A program made the translations under genes and the position numbers. A DNA stretch of 64,000 bases from an uncultured Prevotella sp. (GTDB lineage Bacteria; Bacteroidota; Bacteroidia; Bacteroidales; Bacteroidaceae). This document shows, piece after piece, positions 9,801 to 17,939 of this stretch (positions are counted from its first letter, which is position 1; each line of letters starts with the position of its first letter). The notes under the pieces are model-generated. The model searched no databases. It was not told where the DNA came from and saw nothing but the letters and a program-made list of their open reading frames with translations. The stretch spans positions 176,558 through 240,557 of the forward strand of contig CALUEY010000001.1 in assembly GCA_944319915.1 (NCBI GenBank), given 5' to 3'.

Positions 9801-12800
9801 TGCGTTTGAAGAGCTGTATGGAGTCGTTGCTTCTTTTACAACATTCCCCATACCGTCATATTCAAATGTCGTGGTTTGTGCCAAGTTCCCGTTTACAAAC
9901 CGCTTTACGGATGTTGGCAATAGCTTTTCAGTCAAGCTTGTGGCGATGTTTTTTTCCGCATACGTACCATTGCCGTTGGTTTTCTCCACACTCTCTTCAA
10001 TGAGTGTTCCTATATGATATGTAGTGGCGATGTCATCGTTATTGGCATAGGCAAGGCGGGTAGTCACGGAGCAATTGCCGCCCAACGTGACTTCTTCTTT
10101 CGTCAGGTTCCCATATTCGTCATATTCATAAATAGTTGAGGTTGTACGTTGGGCGGCATTGTCTTTTTCCGACTTGTACGCCAATCGCATTCTAAGCAAC
10201 TTGTTGCTGGTCATCTCCTTGTCATAGGAATACTGGCGTGTGTACCTGTCGCAGCTTTCATATACGAGTTCGCCATAGCTATATATGTCATATCGCAGGT
10301 TTAATGCTTCGCCTCTCTCATCAATGCTGCCAATTTGCTCAAATCCCCTAAAGCCGAGCCCTTGCCTGTGTAGTACGGCGTTCTTGTAATTGTATTTCCT
10401 TGAACTTACGACTTTATCTCCCAACAATGTCTGGGTGGAAGCAAGCACATGTATTGGCTCATAACTGTTGGCATAGGGGAAAGATGCTCCGTCACCGGCC
10501 ACAAAAACATTTTCGTCGGGAGTTGACACATAGCTTTCTTGCCCTATGGTATGGTATTCATTGCGCTCCATGACTCCATTGCTATTCGTCATCATGGTTA
10601 TGAGCCACTCTTCGCGGTCTCCAAGTGAGAAAGAGTACCTGGTTGCGTGTTCGCCATGAAAAGCAATCAGTTGGCTGTTGCCTTCGAGTGTGTTTATGCT
10701 TGTTGGCAGAAGTATTGCGTCTGAAGTCGGCAATTTTGTCTCTACAGTCCGCTTGACCTCCAAATTCTTTATCAAATGGGTGTAAAACACTCCGCCATTT
10801 CTATAAATTATGTCCGACACGCCATCTCCATCCACGTCTTGAAGCAAATAGTCGTCATCTGCATCCACGACATAGTTGAATTTTAGTTCTTTCTTTTCAA
10901 AGTCTCCATTGCCTTTAGAGATGCAAAGAAAGGCGCTGTTGTCCTGCAGTCCTTCGAATGGCTGGCTTATGAAGATGTCGGAAAGGCCGTCGCCGTTGAA
11001 GTCGCCAAGCTGCAACTTGCGGTATCGTATAAGCCCTTTGCTAATTTCAGGATAACTTGCAATGTGATTAAGACTGACGCTTGCTCCTGTACTTTCGAAA
11101 GAATAAAAATGTGCGCCATTCTCATCAATCAGGCATACATCCATCTTGCCATCCCCGTCAAAATCCAAGACTTGCAATCGGTCGGAATCTTCAGTCGGAC
11201 TTTCGGAGTTGTTGCTATAGTCAAGAGAGTAGTCAAAGGCCGTACATTTGCATATTAGCCTGTCGTTCTCTATGTCAAACAAATAATATTCAGACTGTGC
11301 TGCAGGGTCTAAGGAAAACTTTCCTGAAATGACTAGCATTTCCTCGCGCCCATCGCCGTCAAAATCGCCCGCGAAAAAAGACTTGGGTTGCAACTTCCTC
11401 CCGGATTTGACTTCAAATGTGTGGCTGCCAATGTTGACCACGGCTCCATCTGGTGTGTATGAATAAGTCTTGAATGTTATAGACTGGCTTTCGGAACTTG
11501 TAAGCTGATTGCTTATCTTGACTATGCAGTCCTCGTTCTTGTTGCTTAGGCGCATCCTTTGCAAGCCGATGAAGTAAGGTCCTGTCTTTATTGCATCACT
11601 GTTTGATATACTTTCTTTGCCAATGTCAAACCTCACAGATATGGTTTCATCTGGGCCATACGTGTTTCCAACGGAGCCGTTTCTTACGCAATATGGATTT
11701 TTGTTTGGATATGTAGCTATTGCATCGTTACGGCTTCCTTGCAAAAACCTGCCAGTTAGGCAAACAAGCCCGTGCCTGTCAACATAATCAAGCTTGTCCT
11801 GTAGCTTGGCGTCTTTCGATTTATAGGTGTAGTTGACATAAGCAATCGTACTCCCAAAGTTGATTTGGTTAACTTCTTTCCATGCACTGCTGTACCGAAT
11901 GGTAGAAAGAAAGGATTTGTTCAAGTTCTCTTGAAACCCTAATAAATACTTGCATATCTCGTTATTGCCATGCTTACTTGTAATAATCCATAAACGCCGC
12001 TCTTCAGTTATGTCCAGCCCACCGATATATGCCGACACAAAGTCACACCGTGAGTCATAAATAGTGTTCTCCGTGTATTCAAACTCTACAGAGGCATTGC
12101 CATAATGTATAGACTCAATGTTATAGTGATTGTTATAGAAATGATAATTGTATGTGATTGAACGGCCTCTTGAGTCTGTATAAGATGTTAGTGGATAATA
12201 TAGTCGTGCTTCTTTATTTTCCTTAAAGCCAAAGACTCCCCTTGCGCCATCGGGAAAATACACTTCAAAATAAGCTATCGCATTCCTTGATACATGGGCT
12301 TTAGCTTTTATGTTGCCTTGTTCAGTCTGGTATATCGGTTCTGTGGCATTGGATATCTTTATCATCCTCATGCCGTTAAGCATGAAGCCGTCCTCGTTGT
12401 CCATGCGTACGCCGCGTGTCCTGCCGTCGTAATAGGGAATGTTCCCAACCCGGGCTATTTCTTGTAGCCCGCTGAGTGACCACCCGACTCCCAGTATGCC
12501 ATTCCCTTGTTGGCTGTTGTATGAAAGAGACAAAGTCGGCGAAAGGCAGCCGTCGGTAGTGTATACATTAATAGGCACATCATAGGTTTTTGCGCCTGTT
12601 GGCGAGAAGCCCGGTATGATTCGGATTTGCCCAACCTCTTTTTTTGTGTCTGGTATTATTGCTTTGACATTGCCGTCTGCATATTTAACGGAGAAGCCGG
12701 ACACGCTATCATAAACAGTGGTATTTGCCTCACTTGCATTCTGAGAGAGCAGAATGGCAGAAAATACGGAACCAACAGTGTCGCACACAGTCACTGCATT

Positions 12801-12863
12801 CTGCCCCCAAAGAGAAACGGAGGTTAATGTAGATGCAATTATGGAAAAAAGTCTTGCCTTCAT
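6828..12863 (-). CDS. Sec-exported SpvB/FG-GAP/Rhs polymorphic toxin with C-terminal GIY-YIG (Tox-URI-like) nuclease
   Basis: About 2,011 residues from ATG 12863 (MKARLFSIIASTLTSVSLWG, a Sec signal peptide). A GTG five codons upstream overlaps the previous stop and is less likely. The N-terminal part has an SpvB/TcdB-like segment (TLSLSYNSQQGNGILGVGWS). Four FG-GAP-type calcium motifs follow (GDFDGDGREEM, LDFDGDGKMDV, GDFNGDGLSDI, QDVDGDGVSDI). Then comes a long series of YD/Rhs repeats (YDxxGxL), ending in the Rhs core (RLYDPSMGRFLSPDP, NNPLTFVDRDG) near residue 1,730. The ~280-residue variable tail has a hydrophobic Gly/Ala stretch and, in the last ~95 residues, a GIY-YIG pattern: PGYVYFLKP, DIWKIGES, an Arg in QRYRK, a Glu in MEKIYIY and an Asn in LPPGN. 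This predicts a DNA/RNA endonuclease delivered to competitors. The export route is not shown by the sequence. Confidence 0.88.
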   Translation of the reverse strand: MKARLFSIIASTLTSVSLWGQNAVTVCDTVGSVFSAILLSQNASEANTTVYDSVSGFSVKYADGNVKAIIPDTKKEVGQIRIIPGFSPTGAKTYDVPINVYTTDGCLSPTLSLSYNSQQGNGILGVGWSLSGLQEIARVGNIPYYDGRTRGVRMDNEDGFMLNGMRMIKISNATEPIYQTEQGNIKAKAHVSRNAIAYFEVYFPDGARGVFGFKENKEARLYYPLTSYTDSRGRSITYNYHFYNNHYNIESIHYGNASVEFEYTENTIYDSRCDFVSAYIGGLDITEERRLWIITSKHGNNEICKYLLGFQENLNKSFLSTIRYSSAWKEVNQINFGSTIAYVNYTYKSKDAKLQDKLDYVDRHGLVCLTGRFLQGSRNDAIATYPNKNPYCVRNGSVGNTYGPDETISVRFDIGKESISNSDAIKTGPYFIGLQRMRLSNKNEDCIVKISNQLTSSESQSITFKTYSYTPDGAVVNIGSHTFEVKSGRKLQPKSFFAGDFDGDGREEMLVISGKFSLDPAAQSEYYLFDIENDRLICKCTAFDYSLDYSNNSESPTEDSDRLQVLDFDGDGKMDVCLIDENGAHFYSFESTGASVSLNHIASYPEISKGLIRYRKLQLGDFNGDGLSDIFISQPFEGLQDNSAFLCISKGNGDFEKKELKFNYVVDADDDYLLQDVDGDGVSDIIYRNGGVFYTHLIKNLEVKRTVETKLPTSDAILLPTSINTLEGNSQLIAFHGEHATRYSFSLGDREEWLITMMTNSNGVMERNEYHTIGQESYVSTPDENVFVAGDGASFPYANSYEPIHVLASTQTLLGDKVVSSRKYNYKNAVLHRQGLGFRGFEQIGSIDERGEALNLRYDIYSYGELVYESCDRYTRQYSYDKEMTSNKLLRMRLAYKSEKDNAAQRTTSTIYEYDEYGNLTKEEVTLGGNCSVTTRLAYANNDDIATTYHIGTLIEESVEKTNGNGTYAEKNIATSLTEKLLPTSVKRFVNGNLAQTTTFEYDGMGNVVKEATTPYSSSNAMVSRHEYDSMGRLLKSTDPYGLSSTYTYDGYGRLAGYLDPLGNLTTYEYDAMGRLCKTSYPDGTVASTEYAWVKNGGDALYSVTDSMTGSSAALTEYDALGREVRSGRLQADGKWLYTKKEYDDFGRMKAVSRPLKDDAALQWTQYEYDKFDRVASYTDYRGRTVRYSYSPLMVVADDGRSPVTRIFDPFGNVEEVRDGGGTVKFALRPDGKPTRIEAVDGVTEIAYDGYGRRTNVNVLTIGDNTTKYADNGEIASETNSRGETVTYRYDNLNRLVAKTTPEFNATYTYDDFNRTSSVSSTNGTSKLLSYDKLGRVETIRESLNGKFLQKRFAYSDGNVSSISYLSDKGSLGTEYFYYSNGTLVESNLNGNVPIFTLNAENNHGQTTEITTGPVTRSYGYTEAGLPSSRKATGFNRVLQNLAYSYDAKTGFMLSRTNYTVKENRNEAFGYDPIGRLVKAGDTDITYQANGNILKKDDYGEYIYGGYNLYSPERLRLTPEATPHAFAQDVAVTAFERPKSISNGVKKYTFTYNADYEHVCMTTLSTLSPIPGAWRYYFGGCYEADVRQLSSDATERLYLGGGGYYDAVAVLVRKNGTDSIYYIMRDNLGSITDIVSSDGSVHYKQDYDAWGKPRGIENSPTLKPVYHFLNRGYCGHEHLLDMDVINMNARLYDPSMGRFLSPDPYVANPYASQAYNRYSYTLNNPLTFVDRDGENPIAILGIIAGAYLGGVAANDFNFNPLKWDYSSLSTYVGIAVGGAGALFIAQNIASGGLSLAANLSTPYATIGIEVWQGSNGLRFIGGMGTIAGGVAVTYDKDVEKNVNDAIEDFVYEYSLTHYFENEISLVPGDAFDFGSYEEQIIPYPYSDPSTTLPWTEQELTYKKVKEIVKLKKGKRNKKPGYVYFLKPKKNGLYRNYRTNDQVYLTTKDIWKIGESTVDQRYRKSSYEYSNFKMEKVYFGTTTTEIKVMEKIYIYDYVLKNGVLPPGNRIFR

Positions 12864-12874
12864 GTTGCCATCAA

Positions 12875-13195
12875 TCACTTCCTTGATATTCTGTTTCCGT
12901 TATTGTCGTATGTGTACCGATATACCACCGTGGTGCCGTTTATGTTCGCTTGCCCTCCTGCAAGTACCATAAAAGGATAGTGAATGGACACACCTTTTCC
13001 TGCCACAACGGTTAGTTTGCCACCATTTGCAACCGTGATGCCAGTCATGGTTATGGAATCATTGCTCATTATTGTGGTGCTTTCTGAGACAATTTCATTA
13101 GTTCCGATTTGCAGGTCGGCTTTTTGTGCAAGGACTTGGATATTGATACCAAAGATGCAGATTAAGGACAATATAATGTTAACTTTATATTTCAT
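12875..13195 (-). CDS. Small exported protein ending in a YD (Rhs-like) motif
   Basis: 106 residues. Signal peptide MKYKVNIILSLICIFGINIQ, then a short repeat-like beta segment (TGITVANGGKLTVVAGKGV) resembling the coat-hanger-stack modules found in front of Bacteroidetes surface proteins. It ends YTYDNNGNRISRK, an Rhs-type YD motif. It stops 11 bp before the Rhs toxin ATG and starts 8 bp after the T9SS gene stop, so the three genes form one operon. It may be an accessory or structural partner of the Rhs shell. Alternatively it could be the N-terminal piece of a once longer Rhs protein. Function unknown. Confidence 0.75.
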   Translation of the reverse strand: MKYKVNIILSLICIFGINIQVLAQKADLQIGTNEIVSESTTIMSNDSITMTGITVANGGKLTVVAGKGVSIHYPFMVLAGGQANINGTTVVYRYTYDNNGNRISRK

Positions 13196-13203
13196 ACTGA
13201 AGC

Positions 13204-14361
13204 CTATTCTGTTATTATCATTTTCTTAGTGTCTATTTCTCTGCCGTCTACGACTAAAGAGTAAAGATATAATCCCGGGGTGAATTCATACCCGTTAATA
13301 GTCAATGAGTCTTGACTGGCAGAAACTGGAATCTGTTTCACCAAGTTGCCTTGCATGCCAAAGATGTAAATGTAAGCCGAACTTGAAGACTCTGGCAAAA
13401 CAAACTCAATCACCGTTTTGTCAGTAAATGGGTTTGGCGTATTTTGAAACAGTTTGCATTTTGTTTCTTCGCTTGTTAGCTCTATTGATGTGGCTGTTGC
13501 AGGGGCTGCAAGCCGGACTCCGCCTTTTGTACTTTCGCTGCGTATTTCGTTGATTTCTTGTTTCAATTCTTGTATAGACCTAATCAGTATAGGCACAAGT
13601 TCAATGTAATTTATTGCCAGGTATCCATCTTGCCCCTCATATACAAGGTCAGGGTAAATATTTTGCAGTTCTTGCGCCGAAAGCCCGTAATGCCTTTTCT
13701 CATTTTTCGCTGACGTGGCGTTGGACATGGTAGATACGTTTGTGGAGGCAGTGTCTGCATTTTCCAAACGGTCAGCAGGTTTTAGATTGTATTCGATGAC
13801 ATTCATGCGTTCCACATTTTCCAGGGCGGATGGCTGCTCTTTTGGCAGGTCGCTCAATGAAACGACTTTTTCTTTCAAGCGAATGTCAGACAAGGTATAG
13901 ATAGACTTGGCTGTCATGGCATCACTGAAATATGTCGGTCCGTCAAAATATCCAGCATAGCGCCCTTCAACATTCAACCCTACGGAGTTGTGCAACGTAC
14001 CGAATATCGCTGCCCCGTTTTGTGTTCCAATAATTGTGCCGAGGACGCCATAGTTATAGCCGGACGTGGAATTGCCAGCAAACCCAGTAACTCCGATCGC
14101 ACGTCCACGTCTTGCATTCTCCTTCCCGTTTACATAACCTTTTACTGCAATATAAAAATCCGTGCCATTGACTTCTGTGTCACTTTGAAGCCCGATAGTG
14201 TAGTTGGTGGGCATATTGCCGTTTCCAACAGATAGTGTGGCACCTGAGTTTTGTAACGTCCTGCTCACGCCGACCTTGTTGTCTTGGTATATTCTAAACT
14301 GGGAATGTATTGGAAGCGCAAAGGTAAGCGAAGCCAATAGCGAGATAGCAACTTGTTTCAT
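13204..14361 (-). CDS. T9SS-sorted protein with tail-fibre (S74-type) chaperone-like domain
   Basis: About 385 residues from MKQVAISLLASLTFALPIHS (signal peptide). ATG 14367 (MPMKQ) is an equally possible start, while the longer open frame upstream is not credible. The middle contains SDIRLKEKVVSL and YGLSAQELQNIYPDLV, typical of the intramolecular chaperone/peptidase S74 domain of phage tail fibres. A coiled coil (SIQELKQEINEIRSES) follows. The last ~75 residues are a type A T9SS sorting domain (LFQNTPNPFTDKTVIEFVLP, GLYLYSLVVDG, DTKKMIITE). So it should cross the outer membrane by T9SS and attach to the cell surface. It is the first gene of the Rhs toxin operon. Confidence 0.85.
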   Translation of the reverse strand: MKQVAISLLASLTFALPIHSQFRIYQDNKVGVSRTLQNSGATLSVGNGNMPTNYTIGLQSDTEVNGTDFYIAVKGYVNGKENARRGRAIGVTGFAGNSTSGYNYGVLGTIIGTQNGAAIFGTLHNSVGLNVEGRYAGYFDGPTYFSDAMTAKSIYTLSDIRLKEKVVSLSDLPKEQPSALENVERMNVIEYNLKPADRLENADTASTNVSTMSNATSAKNEKRHYGLSAQELQNIYPDLVYEGQDGYLAINYIELVPILIRSIQELKQEINEIRSESTKGGVRLAAPATATSIELTSEETKCKLFQNTPNPFTDKTVIEFVLPESSSSAYIYIFGMQGNLVKQIPVSASQDSLTINGYEFTPGLYLYSLVVDGREIDTKKMIITE

Positions 14362-14385
14362 TGGCATGGTTTTTAGTTCATGGCC

Positions 14386-14393
14386 CAAAGATA
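14386..14393 (-). promoter_or_regulatory. -7 box of the Rhs toxin operon
   Basis: TATCTTTG on the minus strand, about 19-25 bp upstream of the T9SS gene start. It is the only clear box ahead of the five-gene minus-strand run, so it may drive the whole operon. Confidence 0.55.
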
Positions 14394-14458
14394 CGGAATA
14401 ATATTGAAATTTGCAGTGTTTATATATAAAAAAATCCACGAAAGGTTTTGATGCCAAG

Positions 14459-14486
14459 GTGTAAGCGCATTTGTGTAAGCGCATTT
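14459..14486. repeat. Two exact tandem copies of a 14-bp unit
   Basis: gtgtaagcgcattt is repeated twice without a gap, upstream of the Rhs operon promoter and beyond the fba terminator. Role unknown. Confidence 0.7.
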
Positions 14487-14510
14487 CTCCGATCCGTTTA
14501 CATACAATAA

Positions 14511-14546
14511 AAGGCATGATGCCCGGTTGTGGTGGCATCATGCCTT
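14511..14546 (-). terminator. Terminator of fba
   Basis: Perfect 13-bp arms (AAGGCATGATGCC / GGCATCATGCCTT) with a 10-base loop. On the minus strand it runs into TTTTATTG. It lies 36 bp after the fba stop and insulates fba from the Rhs operon. Confidence 0.8.
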
Positions 14547-14581
14547 CCTCGCAGTTTCCTGCTTTAGTCTTGCTTTGTTGC

Positions 14582-15592
14582 TCAGTCGAGCTGCGCCAGC
14601 TTGTTGTCAGAGCCGAGCACATCGATAATCTTGTGCTTGTACATGTCCTCCATGAGGTCGCGGGCCGGTCCGCAGTACTTGCGCGGGTCAAACTCGGCGG
14701 GCTTCTCGGCCAGCGTCTTGCGCACGGCGGCGGTGAAGGCCAGGCGCGAGTCGGAGTCGATGTTTATCTTGCATACGGCGCTCTTGGCTGCCTTGCGCAG
14801 CTGCTCCTCGGGTATTCCCACGGCGTCGGGCAGCTTGCCGCCGTACTGGTTGATCATGTCAACATACTCCTGCGGCACGGATGAAGAGCCGTGGAGCACG
14901 ATGGGGAAGCCGGGCAGCTTCTGCATTATCTCGTCGAGCACGTCGAATGCCAATGGCGGCGGCACGAGGCGGCCCGTCTTCGGGTCGCGGGTACACTGCT
15001 CGGGCTTGAACTTGTAGGCTCCGTGCGATGTTCCTATGGAGATAGCCAGCGAGTCAACGCCGGTCTTCGTGGTGAAGTCGATCACCTCTTCGGGCTTCGT
15101 GTAGTGCGAAACCTCGGATGCCACCTCGTCCTCAACGCCTGCGAGCACGCCCAGCTCGCCCTCTACGGTTACGTCGTACTGGTGGGCATAGTCCACCACC
15201 TTCTTCGTAAGGGCCACGTTCTCGTCGTAGGGCAGGGCCGAACCGTCAATCATCACCGACGAGAAGCCCATGTCTACGCAGCTCTTGCACAGCTCGAACG
15301 AGTCGCCGTGATCCAGGTGCAGCACTATCTCCGGGTGCTTGCAGCCCAGCTCCTTGGCGTATTGCACGGCGCCTTCGGCCATGTAGCGCAGCAGTGTCTG
15401 GTTGGCGTAGTTGCGCGCTCCTTTCGATACCTGGAGGATTACGGGCGACTTAAGCTCTGATGAAGCCTTGATGATGGCCTGCAGCTGCTCCAGGTTGTTG
15501 AAGTTGAAGGCGGGAACGGCCCATCCGCCGTCGATTGCCCTCTTGAACATCTCGCGCGTGTTCACGAGACCTAAATCCTTGTAGTTTACCAT
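14582..15592 (-). CDS. fba: Class II fructose-1,6-bisphosphate aldolase
   Basis: 336 residues from MVNYKDLGLVNTREMFKRA; the upstream extension of the frame is unsupported. Zinc and substrate motifs: VLHLDHGDSFELC, VEGELGVLAGVEDEV, ISIGTSHGAYKF and VLHGSSSVPQE. It cleaves fructose-1,6-bisphosphate in glycolysis and runs in reverse in gluconeogenesis, in the cytosol. Single-gene unit with its own promoter and terminator. Confidence 0.95.
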   Translation of the reverse strand: MVNYKDLGLVNTREMFKRAIDGGWAVPAFNFNNLEQLQAIIKASSELKSPVILQVSKGARNYANQTLLRYMAEGAVQYAKELGCKHPEIVLHLDHGDSFELCKSCVDMGFSSVMIDGSALPYDENVALTKKVVDYAHQYDVTVEGELGVLAGVEDEVASEVSHYTKPEEVIDFTTKTGVDSLAISIGTSHGAYKFKPEQCTRDPKTGRLVPPPLAFDVLDEIMQKLPGFPIVLHGSSSVPQEYVDMINQYGGKLPDAVGIPEEQLRKAAKSAVCKINIDSDSRLAFTAAVRKTLAEKPAEFDPRKYCGPARDLMEDMYKHKIIDVLGSDNKLAQLD

Positions 15593-15637
15593 AGTTCTTA
15601 TGTTTTGATAGAAAAATATCCACTTTGTTTCTGATTG

Positions 15638-15645
15638 CAAATTTA
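15638..15645 (-). promoter_or_regulatory. Promoter of fba
   Basis: -7 box TAAATTTG on the minus strand, with a TTTG -33 element at 15669-15666 (20-bp spacer). About 45 bp upstream of the ATG. Confidence 0.65.
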
Positions 15646-15783
15646 GCATTTTAATTCCGCACTCCCAAAGTTTTGCCACCCTTTTCGTGTTGCAAAGGCG
15701 TTACTTTTGCTTAACCATGCCCTTGCCGCAGGCCTTGCCAGGGGCTGTCTGGTTGGGCTTGGGCGGCTGCGGGGTACGAAAAA

Positions 15784-15803
15784 GGGAACTCCGCTGAGTT
15801 CCC
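15784..15803 (-). terminator. Terminator downstream of the MutS-like gene
   Basis: Arms GGGAACTC / GAGTTCCC with a 4-base loop; on the minus strand it is followed by TTTTTCG. Confidence 0.7.
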
Positions 15804-15929
15804 CCAAATCATTTTTGTCCTAAATCTAATACCATGAAAAACACTTGTGGCAAAGATAGGGCTTTATTCCCGTAAGGCTTTTCCGGCCCGTTGCAAATAT
15901 GCCGCCTTGCAGCCTTTTCTTGACGTATG

Positions 15930-17762
15930 TCAACTTCCGGCTATCTCTGCGATTATGTTGCGTAGCAGGAATGTGGCGTTTTGGTTGCGCGCCACGCCCG
16001 GCGTTATCTTGTAGGTGTAGGTTATGCGCTCTGCCAGCCCTATCTCGAAGCACCAGTTGTGGAATCTGTCGGGCCTCTCGTCGGCCATGCGCGACAGTTC
16101 GAGGTCGTGTGTGGCTATCACCCCGCTCACGGGCAGGGCCGCGATGGCGTCGAGGAACATTCGCGAGCCGTTCAGCTTGTCAAGCGAGTTGGTGCCTTTC
16201 AGTATCTCGTCGAGAATTATCAGCGTGTGGGCGGCCTGCTTGCAGCTGCCTATTAGTTGCTTGAGGCGCAGCAGCTCGGCGTTGAAGTAGCTTATGCCGT
16301 GGCTCAGGTCGTCGCTTGTGCGCATGCTGCAAAAGAGGTTGAACACCGTAACCCGCAGCTTCCGGGCGAACACCGGCATACCGTTCATGGCCAGGATGTA
16401 GTTCACCCCGATGGCGCGCAGGAACGTGCTCTTGCCCGCCATGTTGGCCCCGGTGACGATGTAGTAATTGTTGTTGGCAATGGTGAAGTCGTTGCTCACG
16501 GCCCGCTCGCCCAGGAAAGGGTGCCACATGCCCTCGGCCTCAAGCCTCGCCCCGCCCCCGGTGCTTATCTCCGCGCGGCCTGCGGCCGGCTCGTTGTAGC
16601 TGAAGGTGGCCATCGATACGAGCGCGTCCATCTCGCTCACGCCGTCAATCCACCTCTCCATGCGGCCCACGTAGTTGCGGCGCCACACGAGGAAGCGGCG
16701 CACAAGGAAGAAGTCGCTCAGCAGCAGCGTGTCGAAGAGCACCAGGCCCAGCACGTTGCCCCGTCGGTCGAGTCCGTCGATGATGCCTTTCAGCTCGCCG
16801 AACGCCTTGCTGGCTGCCCCGTCCTCGGCGGTGCAGTCGCGCTTGCCGCATTGCGAGCGGCTGGCAAGGCGCAGGTCGGTGGTGCAGATGAGGCTTATCA
16901 GTTCGGCGTAGGCCCCGAGCTGCCGTTGCAGGTTGCCGGCGGCCTTTGCGGTCGTGCGCAGCGGTTTTGAGCATATAAGGTAGACCGCGCAGAACTGCGC
17001 CACGCCCCATGCCACGGGCAGGCCGGCCTCCACTGGCGTAAGCGCGGCCAGCAGTATGGCGGCTGCGAAGCCCGCCATGGCCACGGCAGCCACCGCCACC
17101 GCCACCGGCGAGAGGGCAAACGTGGGTATGGCAAGCTCGGCGGTGCGCCTCAGTGCGGCCTTCACTGCCTCGGTGTCAATGTGGCCGTGGCGCGCGGCGG
17201 CCATGAACTCCGCCCGCAGCGGCTCCATGGCCGCCAGTCCGGCCAAGGCTTCGCGGCGGCTGTCGGCGCGGGCTTTGGCTCCCTCAGGGTCGGCGTGGGC
17301 TATGGTAGAGAGCATACTGGCGAGGCAGTCGGCCCCGCCAGAGGTCACGGTCCGGCAGATGCGGTGGTAGAGCGAGAGCGGCCCGAACACGTCCATGTCG
17401 TAAGTGAACGGATGCTTGGGGTCAGTGTATCGGCTGCCGTCGTCGAATGGCGAGAAGTCGCCGTCGAGGTATTTCAGCTCGTTCAGGTAAACGTTGCGCA
17501 GGCTTTCCTGCCGCTCCGTTCGGCAGCTGTTGGCCTGGTCGAGCCTCCTGGTTGCTATGTAAGCCGCCAGGAGCAGGGCCGCGGCGGCAAGCCACGCCCA
17601 GCCGCCCCACACGGTGAAGGCCACCACGCAGCCCACGGCGGCCACGAACGTGGCCAGTTCGGTGCCGAGGCACAGGCTGGCCCGCCGCTTCAGCCGCCTT
17701 ATGTCGGCTTCTATCGAGCGAGCCTTAGCGGCATATTGCTGCCGCAGTTCATCTTTTGTCAT
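15930..17762 (-). CDS. Membrane-anchored MutS-family ATPase
   Basis: 610 residues from MTKDELRQQYAAKARS. Near residues 40-85 there are hydrophobic segments (FVAAVGCVVAFTVWGGWAWL, AAAALLLAAYIA). A second hydrophobic pair lies near 235-290 (VAVAAVAMAGFAAAILLAAL). The C-terminal third is the MutS ABC-type ATPase: Walker A TGANMAGKSTFLRA, Walker B HTLIILDEIL followed by KGTNSLDK, and VSGVIATHDLELS. Mismatch-recognition domains are absent, so this is not canonical MutS but the shorter membrane MutS-like family of Bacteroidetes, of unknown role. It is a single gene divergent from 17940. Confidence 0.85.
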   Translation of the reverse strand: MTKDELRQQYAAKARSIEADIRRLKRRASLCLGTELATFVAAVGCVVAFTVWGGWAWLAAAALLLAAYIATRRLDQANSCRTERQESLRNVYLNELKYLDGDFSPFDDGSRYTDPKHPFTYDMDVFGPLSLYHRICRTVTSGGADCLASMLSTIAHADPEGAKARADSRREALAGLAAMEPLRAEFMAAARHGHIDTEAVKAALRRTAELAIPTFALSPVAVAVAAVAMAGFAAAILLAALTPVEAGLPVAWGVAQFCAVYLICSKPLRTTAKAAGNLQRQLGAYAELISLICTTDLRLASRSQCGKRDCTAEDGAASKAFGELKGIIDGLDRRGNVLGLVLFDTLLLSDFFLVRRFLVWRRNYVGRMERWIDGVSEMDALVSMATFSYNEPAAGRAEISTGGGARLEAEGMWHPFLGERAVSNDFTIANNNYYIVTGANMAGKSTFLRAIGVNYILAMNGMPVFARKLRVTVFNLFCSMRTSDDLSHGISYFNAELLRLKQLIGSCKQAAHTLIILDEILKGTNSLDKLNGSRMFLDAIAALPVSGVIATHDLELSRMADERPDRFHNWCFEIGLAERITYTYKITPGVARNQNATFLLRNIIAEIAGS

Positions 17763-17788
17763 GGTGCAGTAAGTGTATGTTTTGAGTG

Positions 17789-17796
17789 CAAAGTTA
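17789..17796 (-). promoter_or_regulatory. -7 box of the MutS-like gene
   Basis: TAACTTTG on the minus strand, 26 bp upstream of the ATG. Confidence 0.6.
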
Positions 17797-17905
17797 AGGT
17801 GTTCGGCCGTTTCCCGCCGCCCGCCGATGGTTAAATAAACGTAAGGCAGGCGGGCTGCGGCCCCTCTTTGCTGCGGTTGGGGCTTGCCGGAACGGTTTTT
17901 TGGCG

Positions 17906-17913
17906 TAACTTTG
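17906..17913 (+). promoter_or_regulatory. Promoter of the hydrolase/nucleotidase-like gene
   Basis: TAACTTTG with a TTG at 17884-17886 (19-bp spacer), 26 bp upstream of the ATG at 17940. Confidence 0.6.
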
Positions 17914-17939
17914 CGGGTGGAAAATAATCTGCAGCGGAT

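Larger units (their letters stand above)
15593..15929. other. Intergenic region between fba and the MutS-like gene
   Basis: Holds the fba promoter (15638-15669) and the terminator of the MutS-like gene (15784-15803). I see no gene in the rest. The short open frame at 15826-16053 has no plausible start signal or family features. Confidence 0.6.

Noticed and set aside
6828-12863. Tc-toxin B/C component
   Set aside because: SpvB and Rhs parts are shared with Tc toxins, but there is no TcA or TcC partner. The GIY-YIG tip with adjacent immunity genes fits a polymorphic toxin better.
15826-16053. 75-codon ORF upstream of the MutS-like gene end
   Set aside because: It overlaps the end of a clear gene in another frame and has no supporting signal.
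15930-17762. Canonical mismatch-repair MutS
   Set aside because: Only the ATPase domain matches. Mismatch-binding domains are missing and membrane helices are present.
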